Positions 13,932 through 25,655 are shown, numbered from the stretch's first letter. The stretch: 64,000 nt of DNA from Styela clava (GCF_964204865.1 NC_135251.1:23684001-23748000); one strand, 5' to 3'. Numbers and translations are program-made. Notes: generated by a model from the sequence alone, not told the origin.

Positions 13932-14313
13932 ATTTATGGCATGCTACTTATTAACGTGAAACATATTTAAAATAGTCTATAAAAAAAACTATCTTGGTAA
14001 TTAAAAACGCCCATATTTGACTATAACTTACAGTTTTTATCGGAATAAATCAGCTAACCTTAAGGTATCAACGATTACCGTACATCCTAGCAGCCTAGTG
14101 TGTAAAAATAATGCTAAAAAACTCACCCACAGCTGCGCAAGCCCGCAATCACCACACTCGCTGTCCGCATCACAACAACGATACAAAGATATCAGTGATC
14201 TGATAGTGCAAATAAATGGAAGAAAGGCATTGCTGCACCACGCCGCTATCCGCGTATTGATAGCTGAGTTATACCACCAAATCGAAGGAGTCGAGACAAA
14301 ATCGTCGTATGCA
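13932..14313 (+). other. 5' region upstream of RMND1
   Basis: The RMND1 frame stays open upstream of its chosen ATG to about 14017, but no ATG occurs in that frame there. AACTTACAG at ~14025-14033 could be a splice acceptor, so this may be 5' untranslated sequence or the start of a spliced leader exon. No TATA box or other core promoter element is clear. Confidence 0.4.
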
Positions 14314-16640
14314 ATGTTGTGTCTTTTCGTTACAAACAGCAGCGCTGGGTTGCACCGAATTGTCTGGGGCGCTGGCCAATTTCATATGAAAAACAGTCTG
14401 CGATCTTTACAAAAGAATCAAGTTTCAACTCTTCGTCAAATTCACAAATGCGGCGTGCTTGCAAGCACAGAAACAACTCAGAAGAGGCAAAACAAGAAAA
14501 AGCGCAAACGAGATATAGAAAAGGCGTCGGGTGACTGTCTTTGCATCACTAACGCAACGGCGGACAAGTACAAGTAAGCAAGTCAAGTTTATTAGCGTCA
14601 TCGGCTGCTAGAATGGCCATGGCATATAAATACATAAACAAACGATACATATATATGGGCTTATTTCTCATCACACAATTTTGCCTGCTACTGTGCTATG
14701 AGAATCGTTGTCTACATGTACGCCGTGCCGAGTGCGATATAATTATATTCACCCGACAAACTCTAAGAGCGAAAACGAGAAGGTGATAAACTTCAGTCAA
14801 AAGATCACTGTGAAACATAAACTCTCTCCAAGTAATTATTTATCTCAATCCATACTTTACACAGGCGCAGTAACCCACTTTATTTACGATGTTTATCTTG
14901 CCGTTTATGATTTTTATTCACACATCTCTTTCAATGGACTGTCTAGAACAAATTTTTATCATATAACACACATTTCCTCTCTGCATATGCAGATGCCCAC
15001 TTAACAACATAGCCCAGGCTTGGCATGTGCTAGAGATGTTATCTTCATTGTGAGATTGACCTTGTATACTTGATCAATATATTTTTACAGGAACTATATA
15101 ACTTGGTAACTGGGGAAGAAGTAAACTTTCTCTCATGGTTTATCAAGACTGTTCCTGTTTATGAAATAATCATTATAGGTGCATAAAAGTTTATTTATCT
15201 CCAGAATGAAAAATTTGGTATCAGAAATACTCGGGGACAAGCGGCTTTCGGTCAAAAATATGTCAGAAGAGTTTGATGGTGCGGTAAACATAGAGGCCAG
15301 TGATGAAAGTGTGATAGCTCATGCTGGTTTTTCTGGAGAAATGTTTATATTCAGGTGATTTTACCATCCGACTTTGTCGAACTCAATACAATAATAACAG
15401 ATTTCTGTATGAGATTTTTCAACTGTTTTGCAGAGATGGGGCAATTTCATTCTGGAACATTAACACAACCATAATAGAAAATATTCTCAAGATATCCAAA
15501 ATTCATGCTCATAATTCATATTCATCAGATGTAGTCAACTCAGAGAGTGAAGAAATGATATACAGTTATGATGATGGACCATCAAGAATTCAACAAAGTT
15601 GTTACTATTTTATCGATAATTTCATCCATGTTGTCAAATACTAAAACTTTGCCTATTACAGGTAAATTCATTTTGAGTGGGAGCAGTGAACACAAAGAGC
15701 TTTCATTGGATATGTTTGCATTTTCCAATGCTTTGTGTAGTTCTGTAAAACTTGCTCACTGGGAACATACTCTGGATACATTGATCAACTCACTTGAAAC
15801 AGTCCCAAACAGTTTGATTGAAGGCAGTAGAGTGAAGTATGAAACACCAGCAAAAATTTTACGAAAAATAGGAGAAATATTCTTAATAAGGTAATTTCAC
15901 GTGTTTTTCAAATTTATCTTGAAATGAGAAAGATAATGTCCAAATTTCTTCTATTCTGATTTCTATATATGATTAAAATAGGCACAGAGTCAACCTACAA
16001 TACAACCTTCTCGATGTACCAGATACTTATTGGGATCATGAAAATCTGGAAAAGCTTTATGTGAGTACCACAAGGTATGTTGGTGCCTTGGTGCATTCCA
16101 CTACTAAAACAATTTGTTCTAGTCTTAACAATTGGCTTGTACTCTAATTCTGAATAGATGTTCTACATTCCATGCAAGACAGCGAAGTGGCACTATCCCC
16201 TGTGGTAAGCGGCGTTTCGTGGGCAATTCCAGGGATAACAATTAAGTCAATGAAACTTGTGCAACATACAAGCATTCAATTAACCACTCAAAGCCCTATT
16301 AATCCACTTATTCAGTTCATCATTGTGCATACTGCTTCAGATATCTCAACATAAACAGAAGAGTTCATCTGATGAATGAAAAACTAACATACTGTGCTCA
16401 CATGGCAGAGCTACTGAAGACAGATCTGCATGAAAAAAGATCACTACGTGTAGAAATATTGATTGTACTTCTGATTTTTATTGAGGTAAGTAACAAACAA
16501 ACTTACTTTTTCATATTAGATCAGTACCTAATATGGGAAATTGCATTTCACAGATTGTTTTTGAAGTACTTCACTTATTTGTCCTCCCACTTCTCAAAAC
16601 CAGCGAAAATGATTCTAGTGGACTGGAGGAGGATGAGTGA
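14314..16640 (+). CDS. RMND1: RMND1 homologue, mitochondrial DUF155/YagE-family protein
   Basis: Exons: 14314-14573, 15205-15354, 15434-15597, 15662-15890, 15982-16074, 16341-16485, 16554-16640; phases fit and give 375 residues (human ~449). In the family RMND1 sits in the mitochondrial inner membrane and supports mitochondrial protein synthesis. Residues ~1-75 are rich in Arg, Lys, His and Ser with almost no acid, as in a mitochondrial presequence. The DUF155 region then follows with family-like strings: CITNATADKYK, MFIFRDGAISFWN, FAFSNALCSSVKLAHWE, TYWDHENLEKLY, INRRVHLMNEKL and HEKRSLRVEILIVLLIF. The C-terminus has the expected hydrophobic segment and a short acidic tail. ATG 14314 was chosen as the first in-frame methionine and because it begins the presequence. 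The gene ends 55 bp from the convergent MRPL18 stop. No clear AATAAA occurs before MRPL18, so the transcripts may overlap. Confidence 0.92.
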
Positions 16641-16695
16641 GATGAGTGCTGAACAGTCGATTGATCAGTTTGGCTTTTCACCATGATCCTGATGT

Positions 16696-17964
16696 TTACT
16701 CAACCTCCGGAGGAGAGGGCCCAGTTGGTAGCTCATGCGGCTTCACATATCCGAGTCGTCTGTAAGATGGCTCTTCTAGACACAAACCCTCAGCTTCAGC
16801 TGCTTCTTTGAAGAGGTTTAGGCTTTCTGATTCGATTTCATATAATTCAGGGAATCTGAAAGAAACACATGAAATGCCAGCCCTCAAGCACCGAGATGCT
16901 ATCACTCTTCCAAGGTTAGCTGCTGCAGAAACATCTGTAGTACAGTGTAACCGCTTTCTAATGTACCTGTGAAATGCATATTATGGTAAAATTCATTTCC
17001 AACATATTATAAAAGGAATAAAATTGAATATTAATAGATTTACTTTTCTCTTGTTGATGCATCAATAACAATGCGTCCAGTATGGTGTTCAACTTCGGCA
17101 TACATGTGCCAAGATGAATGTCTCAGAATAAGTCTGAATAGAAAAATGATTTTAAATTAAAATATGGTTTGGATTTTCACTTATGTAAGGAGCAACAATG
17201 GTGTATGCTTGCTGCCAGAACAATCTGAAATGAATGCATTTTAAAAATGTTGAGTTGTGCTTTGCCATTTATACGACGTACATTCAAAATAAATGTACTT
17301 TTACCTGTGATAATAGTTTCTTCTAGGAAAATTGCTTGATAATATTTTGGCATATCCTCCCCATTCCATTCCCCAACCATAATCCTTAATAGTGTAACAC
17401 AGTCTTTCTAAATTTCTTGGATTCCGGTTGACAAAGTTTTCCATTGGTTTAATTGCATCATTTCCTTTTTCAATGCTCTCATTATCATGATCATTTGAAT
17501 ATTGAAAACACTGTGCTGTTAAAAGTAATATTATTTTTCATATGAACTCTAAATTCTGTTGCCAGGAACAAAGTATTCAACAGTATCTTTAATAGCAGGC
17601 AATCGGCGAATAAAAGAACTTTTCTTAAGCAAAAATAATTAGGATAGTCACATAAATCATTGCATGTTTCATGTAAAGTAATAACAGAATAAAGAGGTTA
17701 CTGGTAAATTACATTTAGGATCAACCATTGAAATTCATTTCAATACGTGAGAATTGAAACTGTAGGCTAAGTGGCAGAACTGCAACAATACATCAGAATT
17801 TTTAGACTTACTGTGGTAGCTATATTGTTGTAAAAAGGCAAAACTCTGTTTCATTACGGCATTTTACAATTATGAATTAGAAACTTACCTTTTAATTGGT
17901 TCCACTGAGTGGTGACAAATAACCGTTCATTCAATCTTTTACATGAGCGCACCAAGCTCAACAT
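16696..17964 (-). CDS. MRPL18: Mitochondrial large-subunit ribosomal protein uL18m
   Basis: Exons: 17964-17889, 17515-17305, 17133-17044, 16966-16696; phases fit and give 215 residues (human ~180). The product is a component of the mitochondrial large ribosomal subunit. The first exon encodes a basic presequence (MLSLVRSCKRLNERLFV). The mature part starts with the family hallmark FVNRNPRNLE, then GWGMEWGGY, WHMYAEVEHHTGRIVIDAST, YIRKRLHCTTDVSAAANLGR and VIASRCLRAGISCVSFR, matching uL18m order. The C-terminus is longer than usual by roughly 20 residues (GYVKPHELPTGPSPPEVE). The start is the first ATG of an open exon with a good GTAAGT donor. It faces RMND1 tail to tail, a pairing that fits shared mitochondrial translation roles. 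Confidence 0.92.
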
Positions 17965-18240
17965 TCTCACGATCAGACAATGACAAAACCTTACCAGAAT
18001 CTGTTTCCCATGAGACAAGACTATGGCCCACACCAAGTTTTAAATATGATATGATAGTCAATTTGATAACTTTAAATTCAAAACACAATTGCATCATGTA
18101 CAATATTCAGAATTAGGATTAGGCATAAGCTACAGTGAGAAGTTAGAACCCACTCAACATAGCTGCATAGACTACCCAGTACCCAAACATTTCAGATGGT
18201 TTCCATTAAAATCATAAGAAGCCTACTGTAATGAGGAATA
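17965..18240. other. Upstream region of MRPL18
   Basis: Short AT-rich gap between the MRPL18 start and a SINE tail. It presumably contains the MRPL18 promoter. No core promoter element or other gene can be pointed to. Confidence 0.4.
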
Positions 18241-19045
18241 TTAGGATGGGAATTACATATTTATCCTGGGGGAGAGGAAAGCTGATAAGACAACTTAATC
18301 AGTAAGTGAGTAATATTTATTCATCACCTTGTAAAATTTGAAAACACATTTTTACAAACAGAAAAAAAGCATCATTCACAGGTGAGAGGAGTCGCAGAAA
18401 ACCCTAAGAGGTTATCTAGCTGTAACATTCTATGGAGTATTACTGTTATTAAAAGATGAACAATAAAGAAACTACATTAGGCAATTGTTTATAGTGGGCA
18501 TTATTTTAATATTTCGAATGTTGCAAGGTTGTTTATTACTATACAAGGGCAAGTTAATCAAGATTTTGGGCAAAATAAGAACTAAAGTTCTAAATTATAG
18601 ATCATGGACACTAAATCAAAAATCAGTATAACACCAGAACACACTAATACTGCAAGCAATAATGTAATAAATATACAACTTAAATATATAAGGAATAACA
18701 CATGGTCTTTTTTTCTATTCTATTCATAACCACTCGAGAGATGAATTTTCAATTGTTCACTGAATGTTGCGAGTAAAAAATGGCGCACCATGGCCTCTCG
18801 TCCAGTTGTCAGTCTGAGTCGGGTATAGGATTAGTTAGGCAGTTACGGTACTTTTTGGAAGCATGGACTTGATGGTGGAGAGAGCCGTAACCGAACAGCG
18901 GCCACATGAACCGCCCTACAGCGACGAGAGTCCAGCAATCCCTGAATCCTCTCGCACATACCTAACTCCGCATGGGATGCGAACCCACGCTTGGTAATCA
19001 GAGGTGCAGTGGCAAGCGTATTCCTAACGCTTAGCATAATCCGCC
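18241..19045 (-). mobile_element. tRNA-derived SINE, split by an insertion
   Basis: On the minus strand the head lies at ~19045-18776 and the tail at 18302-18241. The head matches the intact SINE at 24672-25020 (CTAAGCGTTAGGAATACGCT, CTGGACTC, GGTTACGGCT, CATGGACTTG, GGACGAGAGGCC). The tail resumes with GTCTTATCAGCTTTCC, CTCCCCCAGG and TAAATATG. In the intact copy these parts are contiguous; here about 475 bp intervene. A 64-codon open frame over the head is a repeat artefact. Confidence 0.8.
18303..18775. mobile_element. Insertion nested in the SINE
   Basis: This ~473-bp block interrupts the minus-strand SINE between its body and its tail. It is AT-rich, starts with AGTAAGTGAGTAATATTTAT and has no open frame of note. 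I could not define terminal repeats or a target duplication, so its class is unknown; a deletion or rearrangement joining two SINE pieces is the alternative. Confidence 0.5.
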
Positions 19046-19869
19046 GGATCGCAAATTCAGAAATTAATTCAACACAGGGTAAATGAACACAGGATTATAA
19101 ATCAGGAGAGTAATAGTAAACGTTTTAAACCTTACCCCTGTACCCAAGGTTTTGTTTACTCTCCTGATTTCATAATCAGTTTTTATTTATTTGTTTTTAT
19201 CGACCGTTTTATCGCCTTTCTGCAGTTCTGCTGAATATGGAGTCGAAATAAACTTATCTTATGTAAATACTATCCTATCTTAGAAAAATATCAGAAAATG
19301 TAGGATGGGATATATTTATTTATATGTAGTTAGCAAATGCAAATCCGAAACAAATTTCCCTGGTACAGTGGTACAATTACAACCTGTGGGATCTCTGTAT
19401 GAGCCCAAAGAAAATGCTTTATATACGGTACCAATACTTCGTTAGAATGTCTTCTTTTATCACAATAGATCAAAGTATCGCAATTTCAATAACTATCACC
19501 CAGATCAGCATTAAACTATGCAGAAATAGAAGGGGGTTTCCGCCCCAGCAAGGAGCTGTTTGGATTCTGTGACAGTGACAGGTGCGCCTCCGATGGCGCT
19601 TGGGAAGTGATTTTTAACGAGTGTTCTGCCGTAAATATATGGTTATGGGAAAAAATGTTCTTTCCCAATTTATTCTGATTGACATATTCATGATGATAAA
19701 TTACACACATGTCAATCAAAATTTCCCAAATACGTTTTCGGTTAAGATGACTTTGTTGTTCGATAATAATACTCCAGTCTGAAATCACTGAATCTTGTTC
19801 TAGGATTTTATGACATCATAACAGGATCTTACGGTAGTTAGCCAATTAGGACATAACGATCGTTTCAAT
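19046..19869. other. No gene supported
   Basis: Mixed repeat-derived and unique sequence. A short inverted match flanks the start: ATCAGGAGAGTAA near 19101 and TTACTCTCCTGAT near 19156. A 90-codon minus-strand frame at 19516-19788 has no recognisable domain or splice context. Confidence 0.4.
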
Positions 19870-20085
19870 ATTATGTTGGTCTTGTTGTTGTTGTTGTTCT
19901 TTGACACTTTTTGGACATCTAGTGGAAAATCTAAAAAACCGCTTTTCTCTTTCATTACTGGACCGATTGCTTCGAAATTTTTACTGGTTAAAGATGAAAT
20001 TTTTCTCCAGAAGGCTATTACTTTTATTTATTTCGAATATTTCTGTTAGCTCTGTGAGATTTGTTTTTGTTTGCTATGACGTCAC
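19870..20085. repeat. Dispersed repeat A, copy 1
   Basis: Shares order and wording with 27700-27912: a TTGTTGTTG run, a CATTA(A)CTACTGGAC segment, CAGTGGTTTAAGAT or its variant, AGAAGGCTATTACTTCTATT or its variant, and a GTGAGAT end. The copies are diverged by perhaps a quarter of positions. Class unknown. Confidence 0.6.
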
Positions 20086-20199
20086 CGAACGTTCTGCGGA
20101 CGCATAGCCGACATTCCCCTTATTTTTGATCACGTGCCATCGAACGTCGATGGTTCGTAACGAAGTCCTTACGGTACTTTGCTACGATTTTTTCCTTAC

Positions 20200-20313
20200 G
20201 CTGATCAATGACATTAAACAACATGATAGGCAACTCTGACGTCACTCCATAAGACTACAGGCGAAAGATTGTATTTCATGATACGCTCCAATGCACATAT
20301 CTCTCGTCGCCTT
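20200..20313 (+). repeat. Arm of a widely spaced inverted repeat (partner 23925-24037)
   Basis: GCTGATCAATGACATTAAAC, AACATGAT, and GCTCCAATGCACATA appear here and, reverse-complemented and in matching order, at 23925-24037. The arms are ~3.7 kb apart and enclose the hAT-like element. They may be ends of one older transposon or two independent copies of a repeat in opposite orientation. Confidence 0.65.
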
Positions 20314-20329
20314 TCGCGACCGTTTTCCG

Positions 20330-21517
20330 CTCGCTTTTGCTGCTCGGCGTCTTTTTTCCGTGTAGTACCTGCCTTTTTGCGCCTGTAACGAAAGAAAATA
20401 GTCTTTATATCTAAGAAGGTTTGCTCACTTAGAAAGCTGGAATGGCAGACAAGTTGTAAAGAGCAATTCTGGACATCATAGACGATTTTTTTTATCAGAG
20501 AAGATTAGAAACGCGATAGCGGAAGGATTTGAGTGGAACATTTTGCAGATATTGACAAAATTCAAAGTTAGTAATTTTAATGTTTGCGCTTAAACATTGA
20601 AATTTCATTCAATGAGGGTGTCATACAAAACAGCAAAAATGTTTTTACTTCTCTTAACGGTTCTGTGATACAATTCCATAACACAAAGTTTGCCCCTATC
20701 GAACTTGCTTTTGTAGGTGAATTTATTAGACATATTACATATTCAGTTAATCGTAGGTAACATTGCTGGTACATAATGCATCGTAGATAGGTTTGTTTAA
20801 ATTTAGGAATTTAGCTCATAGCCCACTAATTAATATTATCTTCTATGCAGGAGGTTGCAGGGCTGAATTCAACTTGCAGCATTACCGATCACCTGACGAT
20901 GCTCATTTAGTTTGGCTCGAGCAAGTCTTCTTAAAATGCTTGTGTGGATGGAAACTATCTATATGTTTTGTCTTCCTCCGATTTTAGACAAATTTATTCT
21001 GAGGGATTTCGCATATAATTCTCATTGATTGTTGGCTGTTTATAATTCCTATTAATTGTGAATTCTGATTATAACAAAGAGTTAAAAATTGTTTTTACCT
21101 AATTTACTGGCACCTTTTTCTTGTCCATACTCCAAGCAGAGGTAATAAACAAGACAATACATTTATGACATCTTGAAGCAAAATATGCACACTAATTGAT
21201 AGTTTGACACATTGAGATAATACATCATGACAGAAAATACAAGTTAAAGATATGTATGACCATCACATGGTAATTAGAATTGAAAAATTAAGAGGGGCTG
21301 TGGAGTATGAAAAGTTCAAGACAAAGAAAAGAACAAATGTTCATAGCTCATAAACTCTCAATTTTGCCTCCATTGCTTTGTGAAGCCCAATATATTTCGA
21401 GTGGCTGAATTGGTTTACCTTTATGATAGTAACGATTTTGTATTTAATATAGCGAGATTTTTTTCAATTTTATTGAAGTGATAATATTTCGCAAAGCAAT
21501 GCTTGAATCTTTTAGAA
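20330..21517. other. Unassigned; one exon-like patch
   Basis: A C- and G-richer patch at ~20290-20400 precedes AT-rich sequence. At 20849-20988 an AG acceptor (CTATGCAG) is followed by an open run including EFNLQHYRSPDDAHLVWLEQ, but no partner exons or known domain could be found, so no gene is called. Confidence 0.3.
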
Positions 21518-22709
21518 CAGATCAGTCGTGTCAAACTCACGGGTTTTCGAGAGCCGCATTGCATTTTGAAAATTGTAAAAAGGGCCGCAAACAGTTTTTG
21601 ATAATGTATACTTGAAAGATATTTCTAAGATAGTTTTAGTTTGTGACATATATTGTGATGCAACTAAACAGTTGGATTAAGTTTTATTATTTTCTTCAAT
21701 TTCAAATGCAATTACATATTAATATTTGCATTCCACTATTATTGCAACATTTGCAAGTTACTGTATTCATTATAAAAAATCATAAAATTCTATGTACAAC
21801 CATCAAAATCATTTTTGAACAAGCTTTGGATAAGGAAAGAATAATACATACACTAAAAATGGTTTAATCTAAATATATGAACCTAATATTAACTAAAATA
21901 CTACAGTATAAACTTAATGTTTTTTAATTACATTTGTCCTGACGTTTGGCATCATTTTTTGTGTCACCAGCATACTCAGGCCAGACTGAAATGATTTTAT
22001 AGTACCAACTCTAACTAACGAGGTCACATTATCATGGGTTAATCTGGATCTTTGCGAATATTTAATTAATTCCAGTAATGCAAAAAAGTTACTTTTATCA
22101 TTTCATATATAGATCAGTAAAAAAACAAATGACAGATTTTTTCAAAAAGCCATTTTGCACCACGTTGCGTGGCATGGGATTGCTTGAATTACTATTGATA
22201 TTGATTTTTAGTAACTAAGTCGTTGTATAATTATATTAATATACAAACACATGGAAATTTTTTGTTCAAAGTTGGTCTTCGAATTTGTCATATTGACTGC
22301 TAAGCTTATTGTGTTTTTTCATTGTATTGATGGAAATATGACAAATTAAACAATGTGCTTCAGAATTTTGTGAAATGCAGAAATATTGCAACTCCCATTT
22401 TCTTCGAAAATGCCACCTTCTTCATGTACTTTGCGTTTAATTTAATCACTCAAGTGTTTTATTCAAGTATTCTTTTGCTAGCTTGATGTGTATTTTTAAT
22501 TAGGTCAAAATAAGGACGAAAAAAAATTAATATTTCGAAACTACTTTCAGTAAATTGTTTTCTGTATGAATAATCAATTTCACTTTAAAAGGTTTGAAAA
22601 ATCTATTACATTTAGAAAAAAAAAAATTTCCAAAATACTATTACAATTATTGTTAAGCGTTCGAGGGCCGCACTGGAAGTTCTCTGGGGCCGCGAGTTTG
22701 ACATCCCTG
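21518..22709. mobile_element. hAT-like DNA transposon, decayed or non-autonomous
   Basis: The left end reads GTGTCAAACTCACGGG and GAGAGCCGCA; the complement of the right end reads CAGGGATGTCAAACTCGCGG, with CAGTGCGGCCCTCGA further in. CAG-starting ends with GTCAAACTC next to GGCCGC are typical of hAT elements. The flanks TTTTAGAA and GTCTAGAA match at 6 of 8 bases if the left end starts at 21518. The interior is AT-rich with no intact transposase. Confidence 0.72.
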
Positions 22710-23924
22710 GTCTAGAATGAAGTTGTCCAAAATATATATAACAGTATTTTATCATGAATGATGATTATACCCCTTCCGGAATTTCTTCTATAGTACTACC
22801 AAAAGTTGATGAACCAAATACAATACAAGTGCAGTGAGTTACCCGTAATCCTCATTTTGCAAAGCTGTTTTAAGTATGTCTGGCGTGTTTTGTGCATTTT
22901 TACAAATAAGACCGCTTATGCAATCTCACGCTTTGGAATTTTTAGTTATTTTCCTCAAGCCCTGCAGGATGTGGGGACCATACACAACTCTACCCAAGGG
23001 TCAAATGTCTTTGCATTCCTCCATAGGTTGTTTTTCTATTGCAAACATTTATGGAGTACTCTAATTATATTTCTTGGAATCACACTGTCACTGATATGTC
23101 GCCAGACTTCTGATATCTCCCCTTCTGCTATAATTGTCCTGTGACTAAATAATAGGAAATTGAGATTAGACGAATAGTTGAAAGTTTTGCTTTATGTCGG
23201 CTTAATTTCTTGATTGATATACTTACTATTTTTGCTATTGCCTCTTGTGCTGCAGGGGTCTCACAATGCTTAGACAGGTTTGTCCACAACTTTCACATCT
23301 GATGAAAGAGAGGAGATTTATTAATTTTCGCGTTAATAAAGCAGTCTATATGATTTAGAATGGAAAAGCTAATAAATCCAATATCTCATGTTTTATGAAA
23401 AAATGTTTTACTGAATTTGGTATATAAACCAACTAATAAAAGGGTTTAGTCAAAAAATTACAAGCATTCGTGGCTCCAAATACTTGAGAGATCAGACTAT
23501 ACAATATAGACCGGTATGAGTGAAATGTTAGGTGAACTTTTTAACACTTTGATGCAATACGCAAATAAAAGTGAATGCGCAATAGTATGTTACAATGAGC
23601 AGCAATCAGCAATGACTATATATCCTCACTGATTAAAAAAATCTAAATGGAGGTGCATGAACTATTTGAAACCATAAGGGGTAAGTAAATATGCAATTTC
23701 GGCAAATGGGCAACTACGTACCGTACTGAATTAATAACTTCGTAGTATTTGACAAAGGCTGTCTTTCCCACATGTACTTAACAGGGCGATGCCCGGGTGT
23801 TATATACAACAATAGTATTTACCTTACCCTTTTACCTCAACTTTCCAAAATATCATTGAAAAAGAAAGCAGGCACGAACACCATTCATGCTATGCCTTGA
23901 AAGCAGCACACATTCGCTCGTTTT
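22710..23924. other. Unassigned; disrupted exon-like sequence on the minus strand
   Basis: A minus-strand piece at 23302-23228 has a fine acceptor (CTCTCTTTCATCAG) and donor (GTAAGT), and one frame reads KLWTNLSKHCETPAAQEAIA, but all three frames meet a stop within it. The adjacent 23150-22860 region is likewise broken. It may be a decayed exon pair; no family is named. Confidence 0.35.
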
Positions 23925-24037
23925 CGTCTCGTCAAGTATGTGCATTGGAGCGTGCTATCGGATACGATCTTCGGCCAAAAATGACGTAGTTGCGCATCAT
24001 GTTGTTTAATGTCATTGCGCTGATCAACGACTAACAT
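23925..24037 (-). repeat. Second arm of the widely spaced inverted repeat
   Basis: Reverse-complement partner of 20200-20313; shared blocks are TATGTGCATTGGAGC, ATCATGTTGTTTAATGTCAT and GCTGATCA. Beyond the arm toward higher coordinates the sequence contains TACGGTA-type runs also common elsewhere in the window. Confidence 0.65.
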
Positions 24038-24671
24038 ACGCGCAGATCGACGGTACGGTAAACCGTACTGTACTGCGAACAGACGTGTCCATATATTTGG
24101 GCGTAGCTCTCTTGTTTCCGTAACAATGAACAAATTGCTAGAATCAAGCATATTTGAAAAGGAAAATAAAAGCTAAAAAACGAAAGAAACTGAGAACCAT
24201 CGAAGATGAACTGCATAATTACCTTTCCCTAATCCCTGAATAAGTGGAGGGCTTGTTCTCATCGCCACAAGATTATTATTATATCTATTAAAATGAAACC
24301 CATAATTCCCACGGATATCTCAGCGTTTTCTTATATGACTTTGATAAACTTTTATTTGTACTTAGCACTTCGGAGGCTCGATTTAGCTATTTTTAGGTCT
24401 TATTGGGGTCGACAAGTCATATTCTTTTTGATATTTCCTTATCTAGTTCAAAACTGATCGGGTCGATTATTTGTATCTTTTACCCGAAAAATCTAAAACT
24501 TTTATTTTGTGTCCCGCAAATGTATTGTGATATAAAAAATGTACCGCGGATTGAAAAAGGCTGCATCCTGCTAGGGTTCGTATTCCCTTTTCTGTCTTTT
24601 TGTAATTTGGGCAAGGGCCTCGATGGCCTGGAAAGTTCTTGCATACTGACCTACTCAATTCAATGTTCGGC

Positions 24672-25020
24672 GGCTCGGCGGTGTGGCTCAACGGGCTAAG
24701 CGTTAGGAATACGCTCGCCACCGCACCTCTAATTACTCTGCGTGGGTTCGCAGGTTCGAATCCCATGCAGGGATGGTTATATGCGAGAGGATTGCTGGAC
24801 TCCTCGCCGTCGTTGGGTGGTTCACGTAACCGCTGGTCGGTTACGGCTTCCTCCACCACCAAGTCCATGCTTCCGAAAACAAACAATACAGTAAAACTAA
24901 TCCAATACCCGACTTGGAATGATAACCGGACGAGAGGCCGTGGTTCGCCATATGGATAAGCCGTCTTATCGGCTTTCTTCTCCCCCGGGATAAATATGTA
25001 AATCCCTATCCCTATCCTAT
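24672..25020 (+). mobile_element. tRNA-derived SINE, most complete copy
   Basis: The head has a polymerase III A-box-like segment (GTGTGGCTCAACGGGCTAAG) and a near-perfect B box (GGTTCGAATCCC) about 60 bp on. A body follows (GCGAGAGGATTGCTGGACTC, CCGTAACC-type, CCAAGTCCATGC, CGGACGAGAGGCCGTGG), then a tail of CCCTATCCCTATCCTA. Other copies in the window are at 18241-19045, 29541-29627, 34977-35262 and 60945-61145. The long open frame on the opposite strand is an artefact of the repeat. Confidence 0.88.
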
Positions 25021-25124
25021 GTTCAAATTGTTCACTGCGCTGTATCTCTATAAAAACCTGCAATACAGTATTTAACATTGTTTTGTGGAAATAAATCTCT
25101 CTCCCCAATTCTATTCCATGCTTA

Positions 25125-25352
25125 TTACTTATCGATTTTAATCGTTACTTATCGATTTTAATCGGTAAGTATGTTGATAGGTATTTGTCTGTCTGTTAGT
25201 CTGTCTGTATGTCTGTTAGATGCACGCGATATCTCACGAAGGCGTGGTTGAATCTGCTCCAAATTTTGCATGTGCATTCATCATATCTCGGACCAGAAGC
25301 CTATTGATTTTGGATGAATTATGTCGTATAGTTAGCGAGTAATTAATTAATT
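25125..25352 (+). repeat. Dispersed repeat B, copy 1
   Basis: Matches 28860-29062: TCAATCGGTAAGTATG-like start, TTGATAGGTAT, a GTCTGT run, GCGATATCTCACGAA, GGTTGAATCTGCT, ATGTGCATT, ACCAGAAGCCTATTGA and GGATGAATTATGTCGTAT. The start holds a 20-bp duplication of ACTTATCGATTTTAATCG. Same orientation as the partner; class unknown. Confidence 0.8.
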
Positions 25353-25432
25353 AGTGGTGAAGAGATCTGGATTTTTACAAAGCGAGAGATTTTTGAGACG
25401 CGCTGGATGTGTGTGTCAGTGTGTGCGTGTCC

Positions 25433-25655
25433 GATGCGCAAGTTTTCGCGCTAGTGAGTCAGAGCGAAGGATACACACCGCTAGATCGTATCTCGTGGTT
25501 AATCTTTAAGCATTGTCCATATCTCTCTTGTAACTTTGACGTCGCCGCGATGCGCAAGTTTCCTTCGAGAAATTTTCCACGCTATTGAGTCAGAGCGAAG
25601 GATACACGCCGCGAGATCGTATCTCGTTACTTATAATTACTCTTTAAAGTTCAAG
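25433..25655 (+). repeat. Local duplication of ~115 bp
   Basis: GATGCGCAAGTTT, GAGTCAGAGCGAAGGATACA, CCGC.AGATCGTATCTCGT and an ending of CAATG or CATTG occur twice, at ~25433-25530 and ~25549-25655. Part of the motif (ATTGAGTCAGAGCGAA) recurs at ~29090 beside repeat B copy 2, so it belongs to the same element family. Confidence 0.75.

Noticed and set aside
22806-23144. 112-codon plus-strand frame
   Set aside because: No motif and no splice partners; the opposite strand looks more exon-like but is broken.
23228-23302. Minus-strand exon with excellent splice sites
   Set aside because: All three frames contain a stop, and no adjoining exon continues any of them.
24681-24770. tRNA gene
   Set aside because: A and B boxes are present, but the cloverleaf is imperfect and the segment continues into a shared SINE body found at several loci.
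24467-25108. 213-codon minus-strand open frame
   Set aside because: It runs antisense through the SINE, including its B box, and has no domain.
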